Below are positions 41,962 to 50,770 of a DNA stretch of 64,000 nucleotides, piece after piece. A program made the position numbers and the translations under genes. Below the pieces are notes generated by a model. That model searched no databases. It had not been told where the DNA came from and was given only the letters and a program-made list of their open reading frames with translations. This DNA comes from Bog-950 sp046329535 (GTDB lineage: Bacteria; Bacteroidota; Bacteroidia; Chitinophagales; LD1): the NCBI GenBank assembly GCA_046329535.1, contig JAXLUN010000009.1:1-64000 (forward strand), written 5' to 3'. Positions within the stretch are counted from its first letter, which is position 1, and each line of letters opens with the position of its first letter.

Positions 41962-43203
41962 ATGAAAGCAACCGTAATAACCATTGGCGATGAAATACTG
42001 ATTGGTCAGATTGTAGACACCAATAGTGCCTGGATTGGTCAGCAGTTTAGTTTGATGGGTATCAAGATTCACGAAATCATTTCGTGTGGTGACGATTCCG
42101 AACAGATAACCGATGCTCTCAACCGAGCTAAAGCCAGCTCGCAGGTAGTGATTATGACGGGGGGCTTAGGCCCCACCAAAGATGACATTACCAAAAACAC
42201 GCTGGTCAAATACTTCAACACAGAACTGGAATTGAATGAAGAGGTATGGGAGAAGATGAAACAGATATTTGAAAAACGCGGTCTGCAAGTGCTGGAAATG
42301 AACCGCTCTCAGGCTATGATACCCAAGGCATGTACCATGCTGCCCAATCTGCGCGGTACCGCCCAGGGCATGTGGTTCGACATTGACGGGGTGGTGTTTG
42401 TTTCCATGCCCGGTGTGCCGCACGAAATGAAACACCTGATGGAAAAGCAGGTGTTTCCCCGGCTGCGCGAGAGGTTCTCGTTCCCTAAAATTGTGCATGC
42501 TACCATCATGACGGCCGGAGCGGGTGAATCGGTGGTGGCCAGTAAGCTGAGCGAGTTTGAGGCGCAGCTTCCCTCCTACATCAAACTGGCTTATCTGCCT
42601 AACTTAGGTGTGGTGAAACTCAGACTTTCCGCCTCGGGTGAGGGCGAGGCGCTGAGTAATGAAGTGGAAGCACAAAAACAACAGATGAAAGCCATTCTCG
42701 GCAACCTGGTATATACCGATGGAGAAGATACTCTCGAAAATTATCTGGGTAAAAAGCTGATAGAAAATAAAGCCACCGTTAGCTGTGCCGAAAGCTGCAC
42801 AGGCGGATACATTGCCCATCTGTTCACCTCCATACCCGGCAGTTCTAAATACTTCGAGGGCGGGGTGGTGTCGTATTCGTATGAGGTGAAGGAAAAGATA
42901 TTGGGTGTAAAGAAAGAGACGCTGAACACCGTGGGGGCCGTGAGTGAAGAATGTGTGCGTGAAATGCTCGAAGGACTTCTCCGGGTTACAGGCACAACCT
43001 ACGGCATGGCTATCAGCGGGATTGCCGGACCTGATGGAGGCACCCCCGATAAACCTGTTGGCACGGTGTGGATTGCGGTTGGCACTAAGGAAAAAACAGT
43101 CGCCCGCAAGTTTCAGTTCTTCCCTTCGCGCATGGAAAACATCCGTGTATTCAGCAATGCTGTTTTGAATATGCTGCGCTTGCTGATGGAAAATAAACTT
43201 TAA
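41962..43203 (+). CDS. cinA: CinA-like protein with nicotinamide-nucleotide amidase domain
   Basis: A 413-residue two-domain protein. N-terminal MoCF/MoaB-like domain (1-170) with TIGDEILIGQIVDTNSAWI and MTGGLGPTKDDIT; C-terminal CinA/PncC domain (about 255-413) with CAESCTGGYIAHLFTSIPGSS and AISGIAGPDGGTPDKPVGTV. The C-terminal domain deamidates nicotinamide mononucleotide in NAD salvage. It is preceded by recQ in the same direction. Confidence 0.93.
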   Translation: MKATVITIGDEILIGQIVDTNSAWIGQQFSLMGIKIHEIISCGDDSEQITDALNRAKASSQVVIMTGGLGPTKDDITKNTLVKYFNTELELNEEVWEKMKQIFEKRGLQVLEMNRSQAMIPKACTMLPNLRGTAQGMWFDIDGVVFVSMPGVPHEMKHLMEKQVFPRLRERFSFPKIVHATIMTAGAGESVVASKLSEFEAQLPSYIKLAYLPNLGVVKLRLSASGEGEALSNEVEAQKQQMKAILGNLVYTDGEDTLENYLGKKLIENKATVSCAESCTGGYIAHLFTSIPGSSKYFEGGVVSYSYEVKEKILGVKKETLNTVGAVSEECVREMLEGLLRVTGTTYGMAISGIAGPDGGTPDKPVGTVWIAVGTKEKTVARKFQFFPSRMENIRVFSNAVLNMLRLLMENKL

Positions 43204-43294
43204 CGCAACAATTACCTATCACCCAACCCTAAGCTACTTGCATCCTTTCGGGGCCACGGTTAAACAGCTTGAATAACTAACTAAAAAACTAGTA

Positions 43295-43314
43295 TTACAA
43301 TACTTCTATTGTAA
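43295..43314. repeat. AT-rich hairpin after cinA
   Basis: TTACAATA-CTTC-TATTGTAA, a perfect 8-bp inverted repeat in the 164-bp gap between cinA and the convergent membrane-protein gene. No T-run follows; it could be a weak bidirectional terminator. The rest of the gap shows nothing recognisable. Confidence 0.35.
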
Positions 43315-43367
43315 AAGCATTCAAATTGATATAAGAAAAAGTAAGTTTAAGTGCTAAGTGGAATGTC

Positions 43368-43799
43368 TTAACCATGAAAGCGCGCCTTGGTCAGGTTGGC
43401 CAGATAATACCCCGCCCAGGCCATAGGCAGATAAGCCAGCACCAGGTCGGTTACGTTAAACCACATCGGGGCGGGTATCAGGCGCACCGCCATCACCCCA
43501 CCGCTCAAAAACAAAACGCCTATGACCATACTCACGCGCTTGCCGGCAGCGGCCTGCGCCAGAAGGGTTGCTATAAATGCTCCGGCCAGTGTGCCCAGCG
43601 CATGCGCCAGAAAGGGCATGATAAAATGCTGCGGCCCGAACAGGTGTATAGATTTCTGCAGACCTTCTACCGTAGTGGCATCGGTGCCGGGTGGTGGTGG
43701 AATAATATAACCGCTGATATTAATCAAACTCATGTTTAAAAAGCCACCGGCCAGAGTTCCGGTTATGGCGGAAAGTATGTTTCTTAAAAGGTTGGGCAT
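43368..43799 (-). CDS. Small hypothetical membrane protein
   Basis: A 143-residue protein with about four membrane segments (residues 6-33, 58-83, 90-110, 113-133), including ALGTLAGAFIATLLAQ and VIGVLFLSGGVMAVRL. A Pro-rich loop (IIPPPPGTDATTVEG) follows the first helix. No family is recognised. It is monocistronic or the second gene after the next one upstream (77-bp gap). Confidence 0.65.
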   Translation of the reverse strand: MPNLLRNILSAITGTLAGGFLNMSLINISGYIIPPPPGTDATTVEGLQKSIHLFGPQHFIMPFLAHALGTLAGAFIATLLAQAAAGKRVSMVIGVLFLSGGVMAVRLIPAPMWFNVTDLVLAYLPMAWAGYYLANLTKARFHG

Positions 43800-43876
43800 A
43801 AAGCTATATTATAGGGATAACAATAATAGAGAAAACTAACTAATTCCATGTCTCAGCCATCATCCTGTATTGATAC

Positions 43877-44422
43877 TTATCTCCAGTGCCAGTTGTTCTG
43901 TACACTATACTCCACCTGCCAATCGACCGATAGTTGTTTAAGGTGCGCGATTACTTCATCTACCTGTTCTATCTTTTTCTTGGGTAACAAATAAGCCTGA
44001 CCGGTTTTTAGTTTTATCAATATCATCGCTGGTATTTCTACTATTTTCTCTACCTCGGTGGTCAGCACCTTGCTTTCACTTCCATTATCTTTGGCTAGTA
44101 TGCAATCATTTTTCAGATCCAGAGAAACTAAGCGGTTAAACCGATTCTTGTAGGTCTCTGCTATAAACGACCTGTAATGTCTTTCATAAAGGCGCCTTTG
44201 CCACAGCGGATAAACGAAGAACCAAACCACCGCTACCCCTAAAAAGATTACTCCAATAGCTACATTTTGCTGAAGCAGTAACATTAAACCCAGCACCATA
44301 TAAATAACTGGTACGAGTATTTTTGTACGCATGCGCCTCTTCTTAATCCCGTCAGAAACAGAAGCATTGTAAAGCTGGTAGGTGAGAAAATCTTCTTCAC
44401 CCAGCGAATATTCAAGAATCAT
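43877..44422 (-). CDS. YcxB-like membrane protein
   Basis: A 181-residue protein with two adjacent membrane helices (about 33-75) and a soluble C-terminal part ending with AMILIKLKTGQAYLLPKKKI, reminiscent of YcxB-like domains. N-terminal TYQLYNASVSDGIKKRRMRTK also fits that family, whose role is unknown. It lies divergent from rsh; the 203-bp gap between them shows no hairpin or exact -7 box. Confidence 0.65.
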   Translation of the reverse strand: MILEYSLGEEDFLTYQLYNASVSDGIKKRRMRTKILVPVIYMVLGLMLLLQQNVAIGVIFLGVAVVWFFVYPLWQRRLYERHYRSFIAETYKNRFNRLVSLDLKNDCILAKDNGSESKVLTTEVEKIVEIPAMILIKLKTGQAYLLPKKKIEQVDEVIAHLKQLSVDWQVEYSVQNNWHWR

Positions 44423-44625
44423 AGTGGTTACTTTAAGAGAATCAGAACAAGTTTAAGGATAATAACTTACATAGCCATCTGATCATCTGTCTGCCGGCAC
44501 GTGTTATCTAAATCATTCTTCTGTTCACTATTCTTTATAACTAACAAACGTATTTGAATAAATAACAAACCCTAATATGGCACTATATAACACGCAGCTC
44601 ATCAAGTTTTAATAGTTTAGCCCGA

Positions 44626-46848
44626 ATGGAAAAAAAGAAGATAATTGAATCGGGAGAAGAGAACAAAATCATCCTGAAAGAGTATCGCGCCCTTCTTCGC
44701 TCGCTTCGCAAAAACGTATCGGCTCAGGAGAAAAAGCAAATACGGACCGCCTTTGAACTGGCGGTAGATAGTCACAAGGACATGCGTAGAAAAAGTGGGG
44801 AGCCTTATATCATTCATCCCATCAACGTAGCCCGTATTGTGAGCGATGAAATGGGGCTGGATGCCACCTCGGTTATCTGCGCCCTGCTGCACGATGTAGT
44901 GGAAGATACCGAAGTAACGTTAGAGGAAATTGAACAGATATTCAACAAGGAAATTTCTAAGATTGTTGATGGCCTAACCAAAATATCAGGCATCTTCGAC
45001 CTAAACTCTTCGATACAGGCCGAGAATTTTCGAAAACTGCTTTTAACCCTCAACGATGATATCCGCGTTATTCTTATCAAGCTGGCCGACCGCCTGCACA
45101 ACATGCGCACCCTCGACTCGCTGAAACGCGAAAAACAATTGAAGATAGCCAGCGAAACATTGTTTCTCTATGCCCCACTAGCTCACCGTATGGGTTTATA
45201 CGCCATGAAGACCGAACTGGAAGATCTATCGTTGAAGTACACCGAACCTGAACTTTACCGTGACATTGCACAGAAACTTACCGATAAAAAGAAAGAACGC
45301 GCTAAGTTCATACACGACTTCATTAAACCTCTGAAAGAAGAGTTGGAAAAACGAGGTTTTCATTTTGACATCTACGGTCGTCCAAAGTCCATCTATTCCA
45401 TATACAACAAGATAAAAAACAAGGGCGTTCCTTTCGAAGAGATTTACGACCTCTTTGCTATACGTATTATCTTAAAATCACCACCCGATAAAGAGAAGAG
45501 CGATTGCTGGGGCGTATACTCTTGCATTACCGATATCTACCACCCCAATCCTGACCGTCTGCGCGACTGGCTCAGCAATCCGAAAACCAACGGGTACGAA
45601 GCCCTGCACACCACCGTAATGAGCAGTACCGGTAAATGGGTAGAAATACAAATACGCACCGAACGGATGCATGAGATAGCTGAAAAAGGATTTGCAGCAC
45701 ACTGGAAGTATAAAGAAGGTAGTGAGGACAATGTAATGGATGAATGGCTCGAGAAGATACGTGGAGTACTCAGCAACACCGATACTTCGGCCTTAGATGT
45801 AGTAAACGATTTTAAGCATGAACTATTCAGCGAAGAAATATTTGTATTTACACCTAAAGGCGATTTAAAGCGTCTGAGAAAAGGTGCCACCGCCCTCGAT
45901 TTTGCGTTTGAAATACATAGCGGTGTAGGCAAGAAATGTATTGGAGCTAAAGTAAATACCAAACTGGTTCCGCTCAGCCATGTCATGAAAAACGGTGATC
46001 AGGTGGAGATTCTAACCAGCAACAAACAGGTGCCGAACGAAGACTGGTTAAACTTTGTAGTAACTGCCAAGGCCCGATCAGTCATAAAACAGGCCTTAAA
46101 AGAAGATAAGAAGCGAATAGCCACCGAGGGCCGCGAAATGCTGGAGAAGAAGATGAAGCAGCTGAAGATAGAAACCAGCGAGGCCAATCTGCTTCTGCTT
46201 ATGAACTACTATAAAGTTATCTCCGGCCTGGACCTTTACTTTAATATAGCCAACAAAAAAATTGATCTGGCCGACCTGAATAAGTTCGATGTAGTAGGAG
46301 GTAAAATCAAGCTACCCAAACCCGCTAATGTTCAGCCGGCAGCTTCAATTGATGAAGCCGTTAAGCAAACTTTGCAGAAAAATGCAGAGTTACTGATTAT
46401 GGGCGAATCTTCGGATAAGATTGATTACAAGTTTGCCCCCTGTTGCAATCCTATACCCGGTGATGATGTGTTTGGTTTCCTCACCATTAACGATGGCATT
46501 AAAATTCACCGCACCAACTGCCCCAATGCCGTGCAGATGATGAGCAAATATGCCTACCGCATCATCAAAACCAAATGGACCAAACAGCACGAAATCGCCT
46601 TCCTGACGGGTATTAAGCTAACCGGAATAGATGATGTTGGTTTAGTAAACAAAATTACCAACATCATTACCGGACAAATGAACCTGAATATGCGCTCTAT
46701 TTCATTTGAAAGTGAAGACGGTGTTTTCGAAGGTCGCATCATGGTTTATGTACACGATACAGCGGAACTGGAAGACCTCACCACCAGATTAAATGCACTG
46801 AATGGCATACTGGATGTTAGTCGGTTTGATTCGGAAGATGAAAATTAA
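44626..46848 (+). CDS. RelA/SpoT-type bifunctional (p)ppGpp synthetase/hydrolase
   Basis: A 740-residue stringent-response enzyme. HD hydrolase domain (about 45-200) with PYIIHPINVA, ALLHDVVEDT and LIKLADRLHNMRTL; synthetase domain (about 245-360) with YGRPKSIYSIYNKI, DLFAIRIIL and GYEALHTTVM; TGS domain (about 395-460, FVFTPKGDLKRLRKGATALDFAF); a helical linker with a zinc-type Cys motif (FAPCCNPIPGDDVFGF); ACT domain at the end. Both catalytic halves keep their motifs, so it should make and degrade ppGpp. It is followed by fur, STAS, purA and pabB. Confidence 0.95.
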   Translation: MEKKKIIESGEENKIILKEYRALLRSLRKNVSAQEKKQIRTAFELAVDSHKDMRRKSGEPYIIHPINVARIVSDEMGLDATSVICALLHDVVEDTEVTLEEIEQIFNKEISKIVDGLTKISGIFDLNSSIQAENFRKLLLTLNDDIRVILIKLADRLHNMRTLDSLKREKQLKIASETLFLYAPLAHRMGLYAMKTELEDLSLKYTEPELYRDIAQKLTDKKKERAKFIHDFIKPLKEELEKRGFHFDIYGRPKSIYSIYNKIKNKGVPFEEIYDLFAIRIILKSPPDKEKSDCWGVYSCITDIYHPNPDRLRDWLSNPKTNGYEALHTTVMSSTGKWVEIQIRTERMHEIAEKGFAAHWKYKEGSEDNVMDEWLEKIRGVLSNTDTSALDVVNDFKHELFSEEIFVFTPKGDLKRLRKGATALDFAFEIHSGVGKKCIGAKVNTKLVPLSHVMKNGDQVEILTSNKQVPNEDWLNFVVTAKARSVIKQALKEDKKRIATEGREMLEKKMKQLKIETSEANLLLLMNYYKVISGLDLYFNIANKKIDLADLNKFDVVGGKIKLPKPANVQPAASIDEAVKQTLQKNAELLIMGESSDKIDYKFAPCCNPIPGDDVFGFLTINDGIKIHRTNCPNAVQMMSKYAYRIIKTKWTKQHEIAFLTGIKLTGIDDVGLVNKITNIITGQMNLNMRSISFESEDGVFEGRIMVYVHDTAELEDLTTRLNALNGILDVSRFDSEDEN

Positions 46849-46865
46849 ACAGGATGGTATTTTGG

Positions 46866-46897
46866 TAACCAATGCACTTTTTAATCCACATTGGTTA
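46866..46897. promoter_or_regulatory. Inverted repeat before the Fur-family gene
   Basis: TAACCAAT (46866-46873) and ATTGGTTA (46890-46897) are perfect 8-bp arms with a 16-bp centre, immediately before the Fur-type coding region. It is a candidate operator for autoregulation; it does not match the E. coli Fur box. Confidence 0.4.
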
Positions 46898-46904
46898 AAA
46901 ATTA

Positions 46905-47438
46905 TTGTGTCGTATTGTTGAATTGAATTTATTTTCGGACGTGAATCAGATCAGGACAGACCTTATTGAAGAAGTAAAAAACATTTTTTCGGCTTATCTC
47001 GAAAGAAAAGACCTGCGCAAAACAATTGAGCGCTACACCATACTGGAAGAAATTTATAAGCGGGATGATCATTTTGAAGCAGAGTCGTTGTTTAATTACT
47101 TCAAGAAAAAAAAGTTCAATATCAGTCGAGCCACGGTGTATAATACCTTAGAATTGTTGGTTAGTTGTGATTTGGTTAAAAAACATCAGTTTGGCAAAAA
47201 CCTGGCTCAGTACGAAAAAAGCTATGGTTATAAACAACATGACCATATTATCTGTGTAGATTGCAAAAAAGTAGTTGAATTTTGCGACCCTAGAATACAA
47301 CAGATTAAAAGTATGATGGGAGAACTATTGAATTTCAAAATCACACACCATTCACTGAACATGTATGGCATTTGCGGTACCTGTCAGATTCAGCGAGAGG
47401 TAGAAGCAGCTAAAAAAGAAACAGATAAACATTTATAA
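46905..47438 (+). CDS. fur: Fur-family metal-dependent transcriptional regulator
   Basis: Up to 177 residues. The winged helix (about 35-105) has TILEEIYKRDDHFEAESLFN and ISRATVYNTLELL; the metal-binding/dimer domain has KQHDHIICVDCKKVVEFCD and CGTCQIQ (a CxxC pair structural zinc site). It represses genes in response to iron or a similar metal. The start is uncertain: no ATG is present, and TTG at 46905, TTG at 46920 or GTG at 46941 are possible. The position between rsh and a STAS protein, with a symmetrical site just upstream, fits autoregulation. Confidence 0.9.
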   Translation: MCRIVELNLFSDVNQIRTDLIEEVKNIFSAYLERKDLRKTIERYTILEEIYKRDDHFEAESLFNYFKKKKFNISRATVYNTLELLVSCDLVKKHQFGKNLAQYEKSYGYKQHDHIICVDCKKVVEFCDPRIQQIKSMMGELLNFKITHHSLNMYGICGTCQIQREVEAAKKETDKHL

Positions 47439-47455
47439 ACCCTTATTTACTACAT

Positions 47456-47794
47456 ATGAAAAACGAAATCAAAGAAGGTGTTCTAGTTATTTCTCTAGAA
47501 GGTAACCTGTTGGGCGAACACAGTAATGCTCCGGTTATGGAACTCATCAGACAGGCTGTGGAAGCCGGTAATAAAAAAGTACTATTTAATTTGGCAGAAA
47601 TGAAGTTCATTAACAGTACCGGTTTGGGCATGTTACTGACCGCTGTTTCAAAAACCCGTAATGCCGGTGGTGAACTGGCTCTCTGCAGTTTGCCAGAGCA
47701 GATGAAAAAGCTGTTGCAGATGACCAAACTGGAAGGCGTTTTTGTGGTTCATGCAGACGAAACTTCAGCCTTGGCTTTCTTAAAGGGAGCTTAA
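47456..47794 (+). CDS. STAS-domain anti-sigma factor antagonist-like protein
   Basis: A 112-residue single STAS domain: LVISLEGNLLGEH at the start, then FNLAEMKFINSTGLGMLLTAV. The Ser-Thr in FINSTGLG is in the usual phospho-acceptor position. Such proteins bind anti-sigma factors or regulate transporters; no partner kinase is nearby. It starts 17 bp after fur and 47 bp precede purA. Confidence 0.88.
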   Translation: MKNEIKEGVLVISLEGNLLGEHSNAPVMELIRQAVEAGNKKVLFNLAEMKFINSTGLGMLLTAVSKTRNAGGELALCSLPEQMKKLLQMTKLEGVFVVHADETSALAFLKGA

Positions 47795-47841
47795 TTATTT
47801 CAACATAAAATACCTCGAAAGAAGGTTACAATATTTTAAGA

Positions 47842-49128
47842 ATGAACGTAGATATACTATTAGGCTTACAGTGGGGCGATGAGGGAAAAGGTAAAATCAT
47901 TGATTATCTGGCACCCAAATACGACATCATAGCTCGGTTTCAGGGAGGTCCTAATGCCGGACACACTCTGGTAATAAATGGAGAAAAAACAGTATTGCAT
48001 ACTGTACCTTCCGGCATTCTGCAAGATCGTCCAATGAATGTTATCGGTAACGGTGTGGTGATTGACCCTGTAACCTTAAAAAAGGAAATTGAGAATCTGA
48101 CCTCAAAAGGTATTGATGTTAACAAACGACTTTACATTTCGAAAAAGGCGCACTTTATTCTGCCCACACATAAAATTTTAGATGCCGCCAGTGAAGCCTC
48201 TAAAGGGTTATCTAAAATAGGATCTACCCTTCGCGGCATCTCTCCTACCTATATGGATAAAACCGGCAGAAACGGTTTGCGTGTAGGAGATATATTAAGC
48301 GCTGACTTCCAGACATTATACAACAGAACCAGAGAGAAACATCTGAACCTGCTTAAGATGTACGACTTTGAATTCTCTCTGGAGGAATCGGAGAAAACCT
48401 GGTTCGATGCTATTGAATTTATGAAATCACTGAATCTTATTGATTCCGAATATTACCTGAATAACGCTTTATCAAAAGGAAAAAACATTCTAGCCGAAGG
48501 TGCTCAAGGCACTATGCTTGATATCGATTTCGGAACTTATCCTTATGTAACATCCTCTAACACTATTACTTCCGGTGCCTGCAACGGATTGGGTATTGCA
48601 CCCACAAAGATTAAAGAAGTGATAGGTATTGCCAAAGCTTATTGCACTCGTGTTGGCAGCGGCCCTTTTCCTACTGAGTTACTGGATGAAACCGGAGAAA
48701 AGATTCGCAAAATTGGCAGTGAATTCGGAGCCACCACTGGCCGGCCTAGAAGATGCGGATGGATAGATTTACCGGCTTTGAAGTATGCCATTATGGTTAA
48801 CGGTGTCACTCAGATTGCTATGACCAAGGCAGATATACTGAATGACTTTGAAGTGATTGAAGCCTGCACCGATTACAAGGTAAATGGTCAAAAATCTCAA
48901 CAGATACCTTACGATATGTGCAACACCACCATTGAGCCGGTCTATCACAAACTGGCCGGATGGAAAACTGACCTGCGCAATTTCAGCAACTACGAAGATT
49001 TACCGGAAACTTTTCTGGGTTATCTTTCTTTTGTTGAGGAGTATCTGGGCACTGAAGTGTCCATGATTTCTACTGGGCCGGAAAGAGAGCGCCTGGTGTT
49101 CAAGCGGGCGGCAGAATCGGTTGCGTAA
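47842..49128 (+). CDS. purA: Adenylosuccinate synthetase
   Basis: A 428-residue GTP-dependent enzyme that joins IMP and aspartate on the way to AMP. Signature N-terminus DILLGLQWGDEGKGKIIDYL (P-loop-like GDEGKGK), GGPNAGHT with catalytic His, GTLRGISPTYMDKTGRNG-like region, GAQGTMLDIDFGTYPYVTSS, and ATTGRPRRCGWIDL near the C-terminus. Length matches the family. It is followed 23 bp later by pabB. Confidence 0.97.
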   Translation: MNVDILLGLQWGDEGKGKIIDYLAPKYDIIARFQGGPNAGHTLVINGEKTVLHTVPSGILQDRPMNVIGNGVVIDPVTLKKEIENLTSKGIDVNKRLYISKKAHFILPTHKILDAASEASKGLSKIGSTLRGISPTYMDKTGRNGLRVGDILSADFQTLYNRTREKHLNLLKMYDFEFSLEESEKTWFDAIEFMKSLNLIDSEYYLNNALSKGKNILAEGAQGTMLDIDFGTYPYVTSSNTITSGACNGLGIAPTKIKEVIGIAKAYCTRVGSGPFPTELLDETGEKIRKIGSEFGATTGRPRRCGWIDLPALKYAIMVNGVTQIAMTKADILNDFEVIEACTDYKVNGQKSQQIPYDMCNTTIEPVYHKLAGWKTDLRNFSNYEDLPETFLGYLSFVEEYLGTEVSMISTGPERERLVFKRAAESVA

Positions 49129-49151
49129 CATTCTCTCTTTTATCTATATAC

Positions 49152-50444
49152 ATGGCAGAATCTACCACGGTTACTTTGGCCAATGCTGAACTGTTTAAGC
49201 AGAAAGCTGTTGTTTGGGCCAACTATTTCAAAGTAGCCTGTCTGCTGGATTCTAATAGCTATGCGTACCGAAATTATTCCAGTATTGACTGGTTGTTAGC
49301 TGTAGATGCTGTTTCTGAGACAGAGCATACAGATACGCTATCAGAATGGTTAAAGGATACTGACCAAAAGATTTTCGGCTTTCTTTCATATGATTATAAA
49401 AACCAACTGGAAAAACTAACCAGTAATCGAATAGATAAATTGCAGTTTCCGGAACTCTATTTCTTTAAGCCACGCTACATTTTTGAGATAATAGAGAATA
49501 GAATAACCATTAATCGGAACTATCCCGAAACATTTGAACTCATTGAGCTGATTGAAAGACTTCCACTTCCTGATACAGAAAAAGACATTTCTTCAAATCA
49601 GGAGATTGAACTTTCTCCCCGAACTAGTAAGGAGACATATCTTCAAAACGTAGAAAAGATAAAATCACAAATTGAAGCTGGTGATTTCTACGAATTGAAT
49701 TATTGTAATGAGTTTTATAACCAAAATGCCTCCGTCAATCCGGTTCATATTTTTAATCTCCTGAATAAAAAGTCCAAAGCTCCTTTCAGTGTCTTTTTTA
49801 AGCTAAACAGCAAATATTTGCTATGTGCCAGCCCTGAAAGGTTTCTAAGAAAAAATGGTTCCCTGATTATTTCTGAACCCATCAAAGGCACCATTAAAAA
49901 AGGAACAACTAAAGAAGAAAATGATATTCAGAAAGAGCTACTGAGAACGAATGAAAAAGAGCGTGCTGAAAATGTGATGATTGTTGACCTGGTTAGAAAT
50001 GATTTAGCCCGAAGTTCCCAACCCGGCTCCGTGAAGGTTCAGGAACTTTGCGCAGTATATGAATTCAACAGCGTTCATCAAATGATTTCTACAGTAACGG
50101 CTGAAATAGCTGATGGGGTTTTACCTATAGATGTTATCCGGCATGCATTTCCCATGGGAAGTATGACAGGAGCTCCCAAAGTAGAAGTAATGAAAAATAT
50201 TGAACAATATGAAGATTTCAAACGCGGGCTATACTCGGGCTGTATGGGATACTTTACCCCGCAAAACGACTTTGATTTCAATGTAGTCATACGTAGTATT
50301 TTTTATGAATCCTCAACAGATTATCTCTCTATTCGAGCGGGAGGTGCTATTACTTATGACTCTACAGCAGAAAATGAGTGGAACGAGATGTTACTAAAAA
50401 CTCAAAGTTTGACAGAGGTGCTTCATGCCAAAATAGTTTTTTAG
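49152..50444 (+). CDS. pabB: Aminodeoxychorismate synthase component I-like (chorismate-binding)
   Basis: A 430-residue chorismate-utilising enzyme. Core motifs: IEAGDFYELNYCNEF, LLCASPERFLRKNG, SEPIKGTIKKGTTKEEN, ERAENVMIVDLVRNDLARS, VHQMISTVTAEI and FPMGSMTGAPKVEVMKNIEQYE. The KGT and MTGAPK motifs fit PabB of folate synthesis over anthranilate synthase, but a TrpE-like or menaquinone role cannot be excluded. The stop overlaps the convergent lipoprotein stop by 4 bases. Confidence 0.85.
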   Translation: MAESTTVTLANAELFKQKAVVWANYFKVACLLDSNSYAYRNYSSIDWLLAVDAVSETEHTDTLSEWLKDTDQKIFGFLSYDYKNQLEKLTSNRIDKLQFPELYFFKPRYIFEIIENRITINRNYPETFELIELIERLPLPDTEKDISSNQEIELSPRTSKETYLQNVEKIKSQIEAGDFYELNYCNEFYNQNASVNPVHIFNLLNKKSKAPFSVFFKLNSKYLLCASPERFLRKNGSLIISEPIKGTIKKGTTKEENDIQKELLRTNEKERAENVMIVDLVRNDLARSSQPGSVKVQELCAVYEFNSVHQMISTVTAEIADGVLPIDVIRHAFPMGSMTGAPKVEVMKNIEQYEDFKRGLYSGCMGYFTPQNDFDFNVVIRSIFYESSTDYLSIRAGGAITYDSTAENEWNEMLLKTQSLTEVLHAKIVF

Positions 50445-50770
50445 GGGTTTACCATAATACTCTTTTTATAAATAGCTGACTTGTTACCATTAATAGCAGT
50501 TAAGGAAACATTCACGATACCTGTGTCATTAAAATACTTGACTACGACCGGGTCAAATTCTATAGAGTCTTCATTATCATAAAACTCCCAAAAAAACTCT
50601 TCTCCGTTATTAGAGCAATAGGCACTAAATGTAACAGGTTGGTGTACATGAATGTTTTCTTCCTCCGGATTTGTCATAAAACAGGGAAGAGGCTTTTTAC
50701 CACACGATTCAATCAACAATAATGCGGGTATCGCAACCAGTATAATACCTATTTTTTCCATCCTACTCAT
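50441..50770 (-). CDS. Small putative lipoprotein with PKD-like fold
   Basis: A 109-residue protein with a lipobox (LLLIESCGKK, Cys23). The mature part HVHQPVTFSAYCSNNGEEFFWEFYDN followed by VNVSLTAINGNKSA resembles a single PKD domain, common in Bacteroidota surface proteins. Its ATG overlaps the tyrS stop (ATGA), so it is translated with tyrS. Function unknown. Confidence 0.7.
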   Translation of the reverse strand: MSRMEKIGIILVAIPALLLIESCGKKPLPCFMTNPEEENIHVHQPVTFSAYCSNNGEEFFWEFYDNEDSIEFDPVVVKYFNDTGIVNVSLTAINGNKSAIYKKSIMVNP

